This document shows positions 1-7,272 of a stretch of DNA of 64,000 nucleotides, piece after piece. How positions within the stretch are numbered: the stretch's first letter is position 1; every line of letters begins with the position of its first letter. Where the stretch lies: contig JADZED010000081.1 of NCBI GenBank assembly GCA_020850715.1, positions 17,312 to 81,311 of the forward strand, read 5' to 3'. Position numbers and translations under genes: made by a program. The notes under the pieces are model-generated. The model ran no database searches. It saw only the letters and a list, made by a program, of their open reading frames with translations, and had not been told where the DNA came from. The stretch comes from Acidobacteriota bacterium. Its GTDB lineage: Bacteria; Acidobacteriota; Vicinamibacteria; Vicinamibacterales; CAVVIG01.

Positions 1-420
1 TCGGGGCCCTCGGACGCGGCCGCGGCCATCCGCGCGCTCGACCAGGCGCGCGGGCAGCTGCCGGAGGGCGACCGCGAGCGCATCATGGCCTGCGGCGACT
101 TCTCGCTCGCGGAACTGCGCGCCCTGGTCGATCGCGCGGCGCTGTTCATTGGCGGCGACAGCGGCCCGCTCCACGTGGCGGCGACCAGCGCGGTGCCGAT
201 CGTGGGTCTGTACGGCCCGACGCTGCCGGCGCGATCGGCGCCGTGGCGCGCGCCGGCCCTGATCAGCGAGGCGGTGGAGATCCACGACCTGCCCTGCCGC
301 CCCTGCGATCAGCGCGTCTGCGCGCCGGGAGACTTCCGCTGCCTGGCACGCGTCACCCCGTCGCAGGTCGCCGAGGCCGCCGAACGGGCGCTGTCGCGCG
401 CCGGCGCGCGACGTTCCTGA
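1..420 (+). CDS. GT9 heptosyltransferase-like protein, C-terminal part (5' end outside window)
   Basis: The frame is open from base 1, so the gene begins upstream; about 139 residues are visible. The stretch GGDSGPLHVAATS followed by VPIVGLYGPT is the hallmark C-terminal nucleotide-sugar binding segment of glycosyltransferase family 9 (ADP-heptose:LPS heptosyltransferases). Four cysteines lie near the C-terminus (CRPCDQRVC and FRCL), which in this family sit after the GT-B core. The enzyme would transfer heptose to the lipid A-core acceptor on the cytoplasmic face. Its neighbours, an O-antigen ligase and a heptose-7-phosphate kinase, fit LPS-core synthesis. The acceptor specificity (WaaC, WaaF or WaaQ-like) cannot be decided from a fragment. 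Confidence 0.85.
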   Translation, partial: SGPSDAAAAIRALDQARGQLPEGDRERIMACGDFSLAELRALVDRAALFIGGDSGPLHVAATSAVPIVGLYGPTLPARSAPWRAPALISEAVEIHDLPCRPCDQRVCAPGDFRCLARVTPSQVAEAAERALSRAGARRS

Positions 421-465
421 CGCCGCCGCCGGCGGCGCCGCGGCGTGGCGGCCGTGCAGACAGGT

Positions 466-471
466 CATAAT
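466..471 (+). promoter_or_regulatory. -10-like box 9 nt before the O-antigen ligase start
   Basis: CATAAT matches the sigma70 -10 consensus at 5 of 6 positions and ends 9 nt before ATG 481. No Shine-Dalgarno motif lies between. If used, the transcript would start at or next to the start codon. Confidence 0.35.
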
Positions 472-480
472 GTGGGTCCG

Positions 481-1641
481 ATGATCGAGTCGACGAAAGC
501 GGCCGCCGATCCGCTCGAACGAATCGGCCTGCTCGCGCTCTTCGGCGTGGCCGGCGGCCTCCAGTTCTCGATCGCGGCGGCGCAGATGTTCCTGGCGGTC
601 GCCGCGCTCGCCTGGGTCCTCATGCTGGCGACCGGCCGCGCGCGCTTCGCCGCGCCCCGCTTCTTCTGGCCGCTGGCGGCCTACGGGGCCCTCACGCTGG
701 CGGCGGCGGCGTTCTCTCCGGATCCCGCCGCCAGCTTCATCGATTCCAGACAGCTCGCGCTGTTCCTGCTCGTCCCGATCACCTACACGTTCGCCGCCGG
801 CCCGCACGGGTCGACGGCCATGACCGTGATCCTGACCTGTGCGGCCGTGAGCGCCGCGTTGGGCATCGTCCAGTACGGCATCCTGCACTACGACAACCTG
901 GGGCGCCGCCCGCAGGGGACGCTCGGCCATTACATGACCTACTCGGGCCTGCTGATGCTCGTCATCTGCGTCGCGCTCGCCCGCATCCTGTTCGGGCGCG
1001 GCGAGCGCACATGGGCCGCGCTGGTCATGCCGGCCCTCGCCGTGGCGGTCGCGCTGTCCTTCGGCCGCAGCGCGATGGTCGGCGCCTGCGTGGCGGCGGC
1101 TCTGCTGCTCGCGCTGAAGGACTTCCGCCTGGTCGCGATTCTGCCGGTGGTGGCCGCGGTGGCGTTCGCCGTGGCGCCGGGCGCGATCGCCGCCCGCTAT
1201 GCGTCGATCTTCGACGTGAAGGATCCGACGCGGCTCGATCGCATCGCGATGCTCCATGCCGGCCGGCGGATGATCGCGGATCACCCGCTGCTCGGCGTCG
1301 GCCCCAACATGGTCCAGCGCACCTATCCGGCGTACCGGGACCCCGACGCCAGACTGAACCCCCACCTGCACAACGTGCCCGTGCAGATCGCGGCCGAGCG
1401 GGGCATCCCGGCGCTGCTGGCGTGGATCTGGTTCATCGGCCTGGTGCTCGTCGACGCAGGGCGCCGCTTCTTCCGCGGCGAGCACCGCTTCGAGGCCGCC
1501 GCGGCGCTTGCCGCGTCGGCAGCGATGCTCTCGGCCGGCCTGTTCGAGTACAACTTCGGGGATTCGGAGTTCCTGATGCTGTACCTGATCATCGTGACCC
1601 TGCCGTTCGCGGTGGAGCGCGCCGCGCCGCGGCCGGCATGA
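481..1641 (+). CDS. O-antigen ligase family protein (WaaL/RfaL-like)
   Basis: About 386 residues, strongly hydrophobic, with around ten to twelve membrane segments. A larger periplasmic loop near residues 250-310 contains ADHPLLGVGPNMVQ and LNPHLHNVPVQIAAERG. The N-H-N/H-L-H-N type loop motif is typical of the Wzy_C / O-antigen ligase fold, which transfers undecaprenyl-linked glycan to lipid A-core in the inner membrane. ATG 481 is preferred over an in-frame GTG at 445 because the intervening codons are not hydrophobic and a -10-like box sits just upstream. The stop overlaps the next start as ATGA, indicating translational coupling to the heptose kinase. O-antigen polymerase is the alternative within the same superfamily. 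Confidence 0.8.
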   Translation: MIESTKAAADPLERIGLLALFGVAGGLQFSIAAAQMFLAVAALAWVLMLATGRARFAAPRFFWPLAAYGALTLAAAAFSPDPAASFIDSRQLALFLLVPITYTFAAGPHGSTAMTVILTCAAVSAALGIVQYGILHYDNLGRRPQGTLGHYMTYSGLLMLVICVALARILFGRGERTWAALVMPALAVAVALSFGRSAMVGACVAAALLLALKDFRLVAILPVVAAVAFAVAPGAIAARYASIFDVKDPTRLDRIAMLHAGRRMIADHPLLGVGPNMVQRTYPAYRDPDARLNPHLHNVPVQIAAERGIPALLAWIWFIGLVLVDAGRRFFRGEHRFEAAAALAASAAMLSAGLFEYNFGDSEFLMLYLIIVTLPFAVERAAPRPA

Positions 1642-2621
1642 CGCTCGCGCCGCTCGCCGCCACCCGCGCCCGGCAGCTCGTCGACCGTTTCGAGGGCCTG
1701 GCCGTCCTCGTCGCCGGCGATGCCATGCTCGATCGCTTCATCGTCGGGTGCGTGACGCGCATCTCGCCGGAAGCGCCGGTCCCGGTCGTGCGCTTCGAGT
1801 CCGAGCACGAACGGCTCGGCGGCGCCGCCAACGTCGCGCACAATATCGCCGCCCTCGGCGGCCACGCGATCCTGACCGCGGTCGCCGGGGCCGACGAAGG
1901 CTCGGCGCGCCTGAAGCGCCGGCTCGCCGCGGCCGGCGTCCCGGATCAGGGGCTGGTCGACGATCCCGGCCGCCGCACCACCGAGAAGGTGCGCATCGTG
2001 ACGGATCGCAACCAGCAGGTGGCGCGCGTCGACTACGAGACCGATCTCGACATCGCGGGCGGCGTCGAGGCGCAGCTCATCGAGCGCATCGAATGCTTCG
2101 CGCCGCGCGCCAGGGCGGTGCTGGTATCGGACTACCTGAAGGGGGCGATCACGCGGCCGATCGTCGAAGCGCTGCTGGCGCGGCGATCCGTCGGCGTGCC
2201 CTTGGTGGTGGATCCGAAAGTGCCGCACCTGGCGTGTTATCGCGGCGCCTCGCTGGTGACGCCGAACCAGCACGAGGCGGAAATCGCGACGCACCGGCGC
2301 ATCCGTACCCAGGACGATGCGCGCGACGCGGCGCAGGCGCTCCGCGCGCACATCGGCTGCGGGGGCGTGCTGATCACCCGCGGCGAGCACGGCCTGTGGC
2401 TCTCGGATGCGAGCGGCGAAGGCGCGGTGGCGGCCCGCGCGCGCGAGGTGTCCGACGTCACGGGCGCGGGCGACACGGTGGCGGCGGCGCTCGCGCTGGC
2501 ACTCGCCGCGGGCGCGACGCCGGCCGAGGCCGCGGTGCTCGCCAATCATGCCGCCGGGGTGGTGGTCGGCAAGTTCGGGCCGGCGACGCTCACGCGCGAC
2601 GAGCTGCTGTCGACGTTCTGA
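1638..2621 (+). CDS. rfaE1: D-glycero-beta-D-manno-heptose-7-phosphate kinase (RfaE1/HldA type)
   Basis: A 327-residue PfkB/ribokinase-family sugar kinase. The N-terminal GDAMLDRF, the substrate-binding stretch RISPEAPVPVV and RLGGAANVAHNIAALGG are diagnostic for the heptose-7-phosphate kinase branch. The C-terminal DVTGAGDT carries the catalytic Asp and anion hole. The protein ends after the kinase domain, so the adenylyltransferase half present in bifunctional HldE is absent and must be encoded elsewhere. It makes heptose-1,7-bisphosphate on the way to ADP-heptose, the donor used by the upstream GT9 enzyme. Its start overlaps the ligase stop (ATGA). Confidence 0.92.
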   Translation: MTLAPLAATRARQLVDRFEGLAVLVAGDAMLDRFIVGCVTRISPEAPVPVVRFESEHERLGGAANVAHNIAALGGHAILTAVAGADEGSARLKRRLAAAGVPDQGLVDDPGRRTTEKVRIVTDRNQQVARVDYETDLDIAGGVEAQLIERIECFAPRARAVLVSDYLKGAITRPIVEALLARRSVGVPLVVDPKVPHLACYRGASLVTPNQHEAEIATHRRIRTQDDARDAAQALRAHIGCGGVLITRGEHGLWLSDASGEGAVAARAREVSDVTGAGDTVAAALALALAAGATPAEAAVLANHAAGVVVGKFGPATLTRDELLSTF

Positions 2622-2687
2622 CGCGCCGCGAGCCGCCAGAGCCCGGAAACCGGATCGCTCGTCTCCGCCTCCCGCCGCCGCCCCGGC

Positions 2688-4283
2688 TCAATGCCGAAAA
2701 TGCCGCCGGCCCGTGAACACCATCGCGAGGCCGTGCTCGTCGGCCGCGGCAATCACCTCCCCGTCACGCACCGATCCGCCCGGCTGCACGACCGCGGTCG
2801 CGCCGGCGCGCGCAACGGCGTCGAGGCCGTCGCGGAACGGGAAGAACGCGTCGGAGGCCGCGACCGATCCCCTCAGCGCGCCGTCGCCGGCCTTGAGCAC
2901 CGCCACGTTCACCGCGTCGACGCGGCTCATCTGGCCCGCGCCAACGGCCAGCGTCCGATCGACGGCCGCAAAGAGGATCGTGTTCGACTTGACGTGCGCG
3001 CACACGCGCCATGCAAACTGCAGGGCGCGCCACTCCGCCGGCGTCGGCGGTCGCCGGGTCACGACGCGCAGGAGGTCGGGCCGCGCCGTCCCCGTCCAGG
3101 GCTCCCGCGCTTCGACGACCCGATCACGATCCTGCACGAGGATGCCGGCGAGCGTGGATCGGAGGTCCTCGTCTCCGCGCGCGCCGGCCGGCGCAGCGAA
3201 GTCGGTCACGACGACCCGCATGTTCGTCTTCCTGGCGAGCACCGGCCGCGCGGCATCGTCGATGCCCGGCGCGATCACGGCTTCGATGAAGGTCGACGCG
3301 ATCGCCTCGGCCGCCGCAACGTCAATCGGCCGGTTCACGGCGACGATGCCTCCGAAGGCCGCGAGCGGATCGGCATCGCGCGCGCGGAGGTACGCGTCGG
3401 CAGCCGACGCGCCGGTCGCCGCGCCGCAGGGGTTCGTGTGCTTGACCACCGCGGCCGCCGGCTCGGCAAACTCGAGCACGACGCGGAGCGCGGCGTCGAG
3501 ATCGAGCAGGTTCGTGTAGGACAGCTCCTTGCCCTGGAGGACCGTCCAGGGGATGAAGCCGGCGTCCACGCCCCCGTACAGCGCCGCCTTCTGGTGCGGG
3601 TTCTCGCCGTAGCGGAGATCCCGCAGCTTCGGGACGGCGATCTCGAGCGTCGGACGCATCGGCCCCGCACCGACGGCCCGGCGGACGATCTCGGTCCCCT
3701 CGACCGCGAACCCGGCCAGGCTCGACGCGATGGTCACGTCGTACTGGCCGGTATGGGCCAGGGCCGCCTGGGCGAGCGCGAGACGAAAGGACAGCTCCGG
3801 CCCGCCGGGGCGATCGAGCTGGGCCAGCACCTCCGGGTACCGGGCAGGATCGACCGCCACGAGAACAGCGCGGAAGTTCTTGGCGGCGGCGCGCACGAGG
3901 CTCGGGCCGCCGATGTCGATCTGCTCGACGATCTCGTCGAATGATACGCCGGGCTGCCGCGCGGTGGCCGCAAACGGGTACAGGTTCACGGCGGCGACGT
4001 CGATGAGGCCGATGCCATGGGCGCGGGCGGCCTCGAGATCGGCGTCGCGATCGCGCCGTGCGAGGAGGCCGCCATGGATGCGCGGATGCAGCGTCTTGAC
4101 GCGGCCGTCCATCATCTCGGGGAAGCCGGTCACCTCGGACACGCCGGTCACCCTCAGGCCGGCGTCGGCCAGCGCGCGGGCGGTGCCGCCGGTCGAGACG
4201 AGCTCGAAGCCGCGCTGCGCCAGTCCGCGGGCGAGCTCGACGACGCCCGTCTTGTCCGACACGCTCAGAAGAGCTCTTGGCAT
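2688..4283 (-). CDS. purH: Bifunctional AICAR transformylase / IMP cyclohydrolase
   Basis: 531 residues, the usual length. The N-terminal MGS-like cyclohydrolase domain begins with ALLSVSDKTGVVELA and contains ELVSTGGTARAL. The C-terminal AICAR transformylase domain has the catalytic Lys-His in VVKHTNPCGAA and ends in the family-typical GRRHFRH. It performs the last two steps of IMP synthesis, consuming 10-formyltetrahydrofolate. It is transcribed toward the LPS genes and converges with the heptose kinase 66 bp away. A GATACT hexamer (minus strand, 4303-4298) ends 14 nt before the ATG, a possible -10. No purine riboswitch was recognised in the short leader. Confidence 0.97.
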   Translation of the reverse strand: MPRALLSVSDKTGVVELARGLAQRGFELVSTGGTARALADAGLRVTGVSEVTGFPEMMDGRVKTLHPRIHGGLLARRDRDADLEAARAHGIGLIDVAAVNLYPFAATARQPGVSFDEIVEQIDIGGPSLVRAAAKNFRAVLVAVDPARYPEVLAQLDRPGGPELSFRLALAQAALAHTGQYDVTIASSLAGFAVEGTEIVRRAVGAGPMRPTLEIAVPKLRDLRYGENPHQKAALYGGVDAGFIPWTVLQGKELSYTNLLDLDAALRVVLEFAEPAAAVVKHTNPCGAATGASAADAYLRARDADPLAAFGGIVAVNRPIDVAAAEAIASTFIEAVIAPGIDDAARPVLARKTNMRVVVTDFAAPAGARGDEDLRSTLAGILVQDRDRVVEAREPWTGTARPDLLRVVTRRPPTPAEWRALQFAWRVCAHVKSNTILFAAVDRTLAVGAGQMSRVDAVNVAVLKAGDGALRGSVAASDAFFPFRDGLDAVARAGATAVVQPGGSVRDGEVIAAADEHGLAMVFTGRRHFRH

Positions 4284-4345
4284 AAGGGACGAGTTCCAGT
4301 ATCATCGATGCCGACGCCGGGTGGTCCTGGCGCCGCAAGGGAAAG

Positions 4346-4371
4346 GGCCGCATACTGCGGCCTTTTTTTTT
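4346..4371 (+). terminator. T-tailed hairpin between purH and the cold-shock gene
   Basis: GGCCGCA (4346-4352), a three-base loop, TGCGGCC (4356-4362), then nine T (4363-4371): a textbook intrinsic terminator on the plus strand. No plus-strand gene ends here; the upstream DNA is antisense to purH. It may stop antisense transcription or act as an attenuator in the leader of the cold-shock gene, whose ATG lies 73 nt beyond the T run. It is the only T-tailed hairpin I found in the window. Confidence 0.7.
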
Positions 4372-4444
4372 GCCCCGGCACCGGGTCGGGGTTGGTCCAA
4401 TGGCGCGGCGTCATCACCGCGTCACTAGCAAGCAGGAACAGAAG

Positions 4445-4648
4445 ATGCGCATCACAGGCAAGGTCAAGTGGTTCAACAACGCCAAAGGGTACGGGTTCAT
4501 CGAGCGGGATGGAGGCAGCGATGTCTTCGTCCACTATTCCGCTATCCAGGGCGACGGGTTCCGCTCGCTGGAAGAGGGCCAGGCGGTCGAGTTCGAGATC
4601 GTCGACGGTCCCAAAGGCCCCCAGGCCGGCAACGTCACCAAGATCTGA
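4445..4648 (+). CDS. Cold-shock protein, CspA family
   Basis: 67 residues, the standard length. It contains RNP1 (KGYGFIE, residues about 16-22) and RNP2 (VFVHYSAI, about 28-35) of the cold-shock OB fold, after the usual GKVKWFN strand. It binds single-stranded nucleic acid and acts as an RNA chaperone. An upstream in-frame ATG at 4370 would add 25 basic residues not seen in the family. The start at 4445 is supported by AGGA at 4434-4437, seven bases upstream. The T-tailed hairpin in its probable leader raises the possibility of transcript-level control, as long structured leaders are known for cspA genes. Confidence 0.95.
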   Translation: MRITGKVKWFNNAKGYGFIERDGGSDVFVHYSAIQGDGFRSLEEGQAVEFEIVDGPKGPQAGNVTKI

Positions 4649-4731
4649 CCCCATCAGGCCGGCGGCCGCCGGGGCGCCGCCCGCGGTCGCCGGCCGTTGC
4701 ACTCGGCGCCGAACCGCCCGAACGTGCGAGT

Positions 4732-5325
4732 CTAGCCCTTCGCCCCCTTCAGCGCCCGCGCCGTAAAGCTCACCTTTCCCCCCTTCACCGCCACGCGGAA
4801 GGCCACCTCCGGGCTGCCGGTGTCGCGCAGCTTCCTGACCTGCGTCTTCACCAGGTCGGCGAACTTGTGGAACGGTACCGTCTCCTCGCCGACGTCGCGC
4901 CGCGCCTCGGCGAGCGAGTCGTACAGCTCGTGCAGCTTGTCGATCTCCCGCATCGGATCCCGGAACGACGACACGTTGAGGATGCGATCCTCCGGCCGTG
5001 CCCGCTCGGCCGGTCCTTTCGCGGCGCGCGGGAGGGCGAACGGTCCGGCGCGCCCCTCCTCCCGGGCGCGCAGGCCCCGATCCCAGAGGTCGATGAAGGT
5101 CGCAAAGCGCGACTGCAGCGTGGAGAAACGAAAGCGATCGCCGGTATTCGGCATGTGCTGGCGATCGAGCTTCTTCACCAGCGCCTCGACGCGCGCGCGC
5201 GTCTCCCACGGCGGCGTCTTCAGCCGGCCGGCGAAGAACATGTTGTACTCGCCTTCGAGCAGCTTGAGCTCCCCCTCCAGGTGCTGCAGCTCCTGCTCGA
5301 ATGGACTCAGGGGAGACACGCCCAC
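4732..5325 (-). CDS. MXAN_5187 C-terminal-domain-like hypothetical protein
   Basis: 197 residues with a GTG start directly abutting the TAG of the preceding gene, so the two are probably co-translated. The N-terminal third is helical (ELQHLEGELKLLEGEYN) and is followed by FFAGRLKTPPWETR and PNTGDRFRFSTLQSRFATF. This E-Y-x-F-F ... R-x-x-x-R-F-R-F-x-x-L-x-x-R-F pattern resembles the C-terminal domain named after Myxococcus MXAN_5187, whose function is unknown. The C-terminal segment (PFHKFADLVKTQVRKL ... VAFRVAVKGGKVSF) also recurs in that family. No signal peptide or catalytic motif is visible. The family assignment rests on remembered pattern, so it is tentative. Confidence 0.6.
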   Translation of the reverse strand: MGVSPLSPFEQELQHLEGELKLLEGEYNMFFAGRLKTPPWETRARVEALVKKLDRQHMPNTGDRFRFSTLQSRFATFIDLWDRGLRAREEGRAGPFALPRAAKGPAERARPEDRILNVSSFRDPMREIDKLHELYDSLAEARRDVGEETVPFHKFADLVKTQVRKLRDTGSPEVAFRVAVKGGKVSFTARALKGAKG

Positions 5326-5751
5326 CTACCGGACGAGGAACCAGACCAGCGGCAGCCAGAGCTCCCTGGCGTAGGGGACCGGCCGGTCGTCGATCAGCAC
5401 GTCGGTCGCGTCCGACGCCCCGACGATGTGAAACAGATCGCGCAGCCGGGAGGCGTCGCTCGAATGGAAGCGCGCGCGATAGCGGAGCGAGGCGCCGCTC
5501 CCGGTCTGCCGGAACTCGGCGGCCGCGCGCGCGATCTCGAGCGCGCGATCGAAGGCCGGCAACGCCAGCTGCGGAAAGACCACGGTAATCGAGAACGGGC
5601 GTGCCGCCGCGCCGAACAGCACGTCGCGCAGCTCGGGATCGAGCGCCGCCAGCTCCGCCTCGGTGGGCTGTTCGGGCAGATCGGCGTAGGGCCAGAAGCG
5701 CTCGAGCGGACGGTACTGCGGCGGGTCCGAGGGCATGGAGACAGGGACCAT
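5326..5751 (-). CDS. Hypothetical protein, partner of the MXAN_5187-like gene
   Basis: 141 residues. I do not recognise a family. The first third is acidic and proline-rich (PTEAELAALDPELRDVLFGAA); the middle forms an alternating hydrophobic pattern (FSITVVFPQLALPAFDRALEIA); the end is hydrophobic (RELWLPLVWFLVR). No signal peptide is evident. ATG 5751 lacks a Shine-Dalgarno motif and an in-frame ATG at 5736 is a possible alternative. It is followed without a gap by the MXAN_5187-like gene, suggesting a two-gene unit downstream of, but separated by a hairpin from, the complex I operon. Confidence 0.6.
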   Translation of the reverse strand: MVPVSMPSDPPQYRPLERFWPYADLPEQPTEAELAALDPELRDVLFGAAARPFSITVVFPQLALPAFDRALEIARAAAEFRQTGSGASLRYRARFHSSDASRLRDLFHIVGASDATDVLIDDRPVPYARELWLPLVWFLVR

Positions 5752-5809
5752 AGTAGTGCAGATTGCGTGAGGGCCGCACTGCCGGACGAGCCGCGCCGGC
5801 GTGCGGTGG

Positions 5810-5835
5810 TCGCGAAGCCTTCGCGGCCTTCGCGA
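5810..5835 (-). terminator. Hairpin immediately after the nuoN stop
   Basis: TCGCGAAG (5810-5817) pairs perfectly with CTTCGCGA (5828-5835) around a 10-nt loop, directly adjoining the nuoN stop codon. There is no T tract. It probably ends or protects the 3' end of the complex I transcript. Confidence 0.5.
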
Positions 5836-7272
5836 TCAGAAGATCGTGCCGATCGACGCCGCGGCCAGGTCCAGCAGCCGCGCCGGCAGGATCCCGAGGT
5901 AGAAGACCAGAATCGCCGACACGACCAGCGCGGCGCCGGCGAGTCTCGGCACCGCCGGGAACACGGCGGGGGCGTCGGCCGGCGTCATGTACATCATCAC
6001 CACGATCCGCAGGTAGAAGAAGACGGAGACGACGCTGGTCAGCACGCCGATGATCGCCAGCCCGTTGTAGCCGGCGGCCACCGCCGCGCTGAACACGTAC
6101 CACTTGGCCACGAAGCCCGCCATCGGCGGGAAGCCGCCGAGCGACAGCAGGAAGATGGTCATCAGCGCCGCCAGGCCGGGGTGCGTGTTCCACAGTCCGG
6201 CGTAGTCGCGCACCTGATCGTTGGGCCGTTCGGCCGTGTCGAGGAGCGCGATGACGCCGAAGGCCCCGAGGTTGGTCACCGCGTAGGCCAGCAGGTAGAA
6301 CAGGATCGCGCCCTTGCCGATCTCGTTGCCGGCCATCAGCGCGAGCAGCAGATACCCGCCGTGGGCGATGCTCGAGTAGGCGAGCATCCGCTTCACGTTG
6401 GACTGGGCCATCCCCACCACGGTCCCGAGGATCATCGTCGACGCCGCGATCGCCCAGAGGACCGGCGTCCAGTCGCCGCGCAGCGGCTCGAACGCCGACA
6501 GGAACACGCGGGCGAACGCCGCGAACGCGGCCGCCTTCACGCCGGTCGACATGAAGCCGGTCACCGCGGGGGGCGCGCCTTCGTAGGCATCGGGCGTCCA
6601 CATGTGGAACGGCACCGCCGAGACCTTGAACGCGAAGCCCACCAGCAGCAGTCCGACCGACAGCCAGAGCAGCGGCGTCGGCGCCATCGACTGGGCGGCC
6701 AGCAGGCTGCCGATCCGATCGAGCCGGGTGCTGCCGGTCAGCCCGTAGGTGAACGCAATCCCGTAGAGGAAGAACGCGCTCGAGAAGGACCCGAGCAGGA
6801 AGTACTTGAGCGCGGCCTCGGCCCCGGTCGCCGCCGAGCGGCGGATGCCGGTCAGCACGTACACGGCAAGCGACAGCACCTCGAGCGCGAGAAAGATCAC
6901 GACGAGGTCGGTCGCCGTCGCCATCAGCATCATGCCGGCGACCGAGAACAGCAGCAGCGCGTAGTACTCGCCGGCGGGCAGTCCCTGGCGCTCGATCGTC
7001 GGTCCCGAGATCGCCACCGACAGCACGCCGACGACGACGAGCACCATCGTCACGAACAGTCCGAAGTTGTCGGCCGTGACGACGCCGAAGCTCGACGCGT
7101 TCTGGTTCCAGAGCGCCACGGTCGCCAGGGCGGCGCCGGCGAGGCCGACCAACCCGAGGCCGGCGATCGGCATCCGCTCGCCCGGCGACCGGAACGCTTC
7201 CGCCGTCATCGCGGCGATCGCCGCCGCGGTCACGCACGCCATCGGCACGATTGCGTTCAGGCCGGGAATCAT
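5836..7272 (-). CDS. nuoN: NADH-quinone oxidoreductase subunit N
   Basis: 478 residues, about fourteen membrane helices, an antiporter-like proton-pumping subunit of complex I. The conserved Glu in FLALEVLSLAVYVL, the Lys-bearing FKVSAVPFHMWTPDAYEG and VKRMLAYSSIAHGGY are typical of NuoN. The start ATG (7272-7270) overlaps the nuoM stop as ATGA. It is the last gene of the operon, followed at once by a hairpin. Confidence 0.96.
   Translation of the reverse strand: MIPGLNAIVPMACVTAAAIAAMTAEAFRSPGERMPIAGLGLVGLAGAALATVALWNQNASSFGVVTADNFGLFVTMVLVVVGVLSVAISGPTIERQGLPAGEYYALLLFSVAGMMLMATATDLVVIFLALEVLSLAVYVLTGIRRSAATGAEAALKYFLLGSFSSAFFLYGIAFTYGLTGSTRLDRIGSLLAAQSMAPTPLLWLSVGLLLVGFAFKVSAVPFHMWTPDAYEGAPPAVTGFMSTGVKAAAFAAFARVFLSAFEPLRGDWTPVLWAIAASTMILGTVVGMAQSNVKRMLAYSSIAHGGYLLLALMAGNEIGKGAILFYLLAYAVTNLGAFGVIALLDTAERPNDQVRDYAGLWNTHPGLAALMTIFLLSLGGFPPMAGFVAKWYVFSAAVAAGYNGLAIIGVLTSVVSVFFYLRIVVMMYMTPADAPAVFPAVPRLAGAALVVSAILVFYLGILPARLLDLAAASIGTIF

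Noticed and set aside
1323..2549. A 408-codon minus-strand frame opposite the ligase and heptose kinase genes
   Set aside because: Arg/Asp/His-rich shadow of two well-supported plus-strand genes.
4284..4400. A purine riboswitch in the purH leader
   Set aside because: The leader is too short for the minus-strand transcript and no three-helix aptamer core could be found; the visible hairpin is T-tailed only on the opposite strand.
4649..4731. A tRNA or small RNA gene in the spacer after the cold-shock gene
   Set aside because: The 83 bases are GC-rich but cannot be folded into a cloverleaf and show no promoter or terminator.
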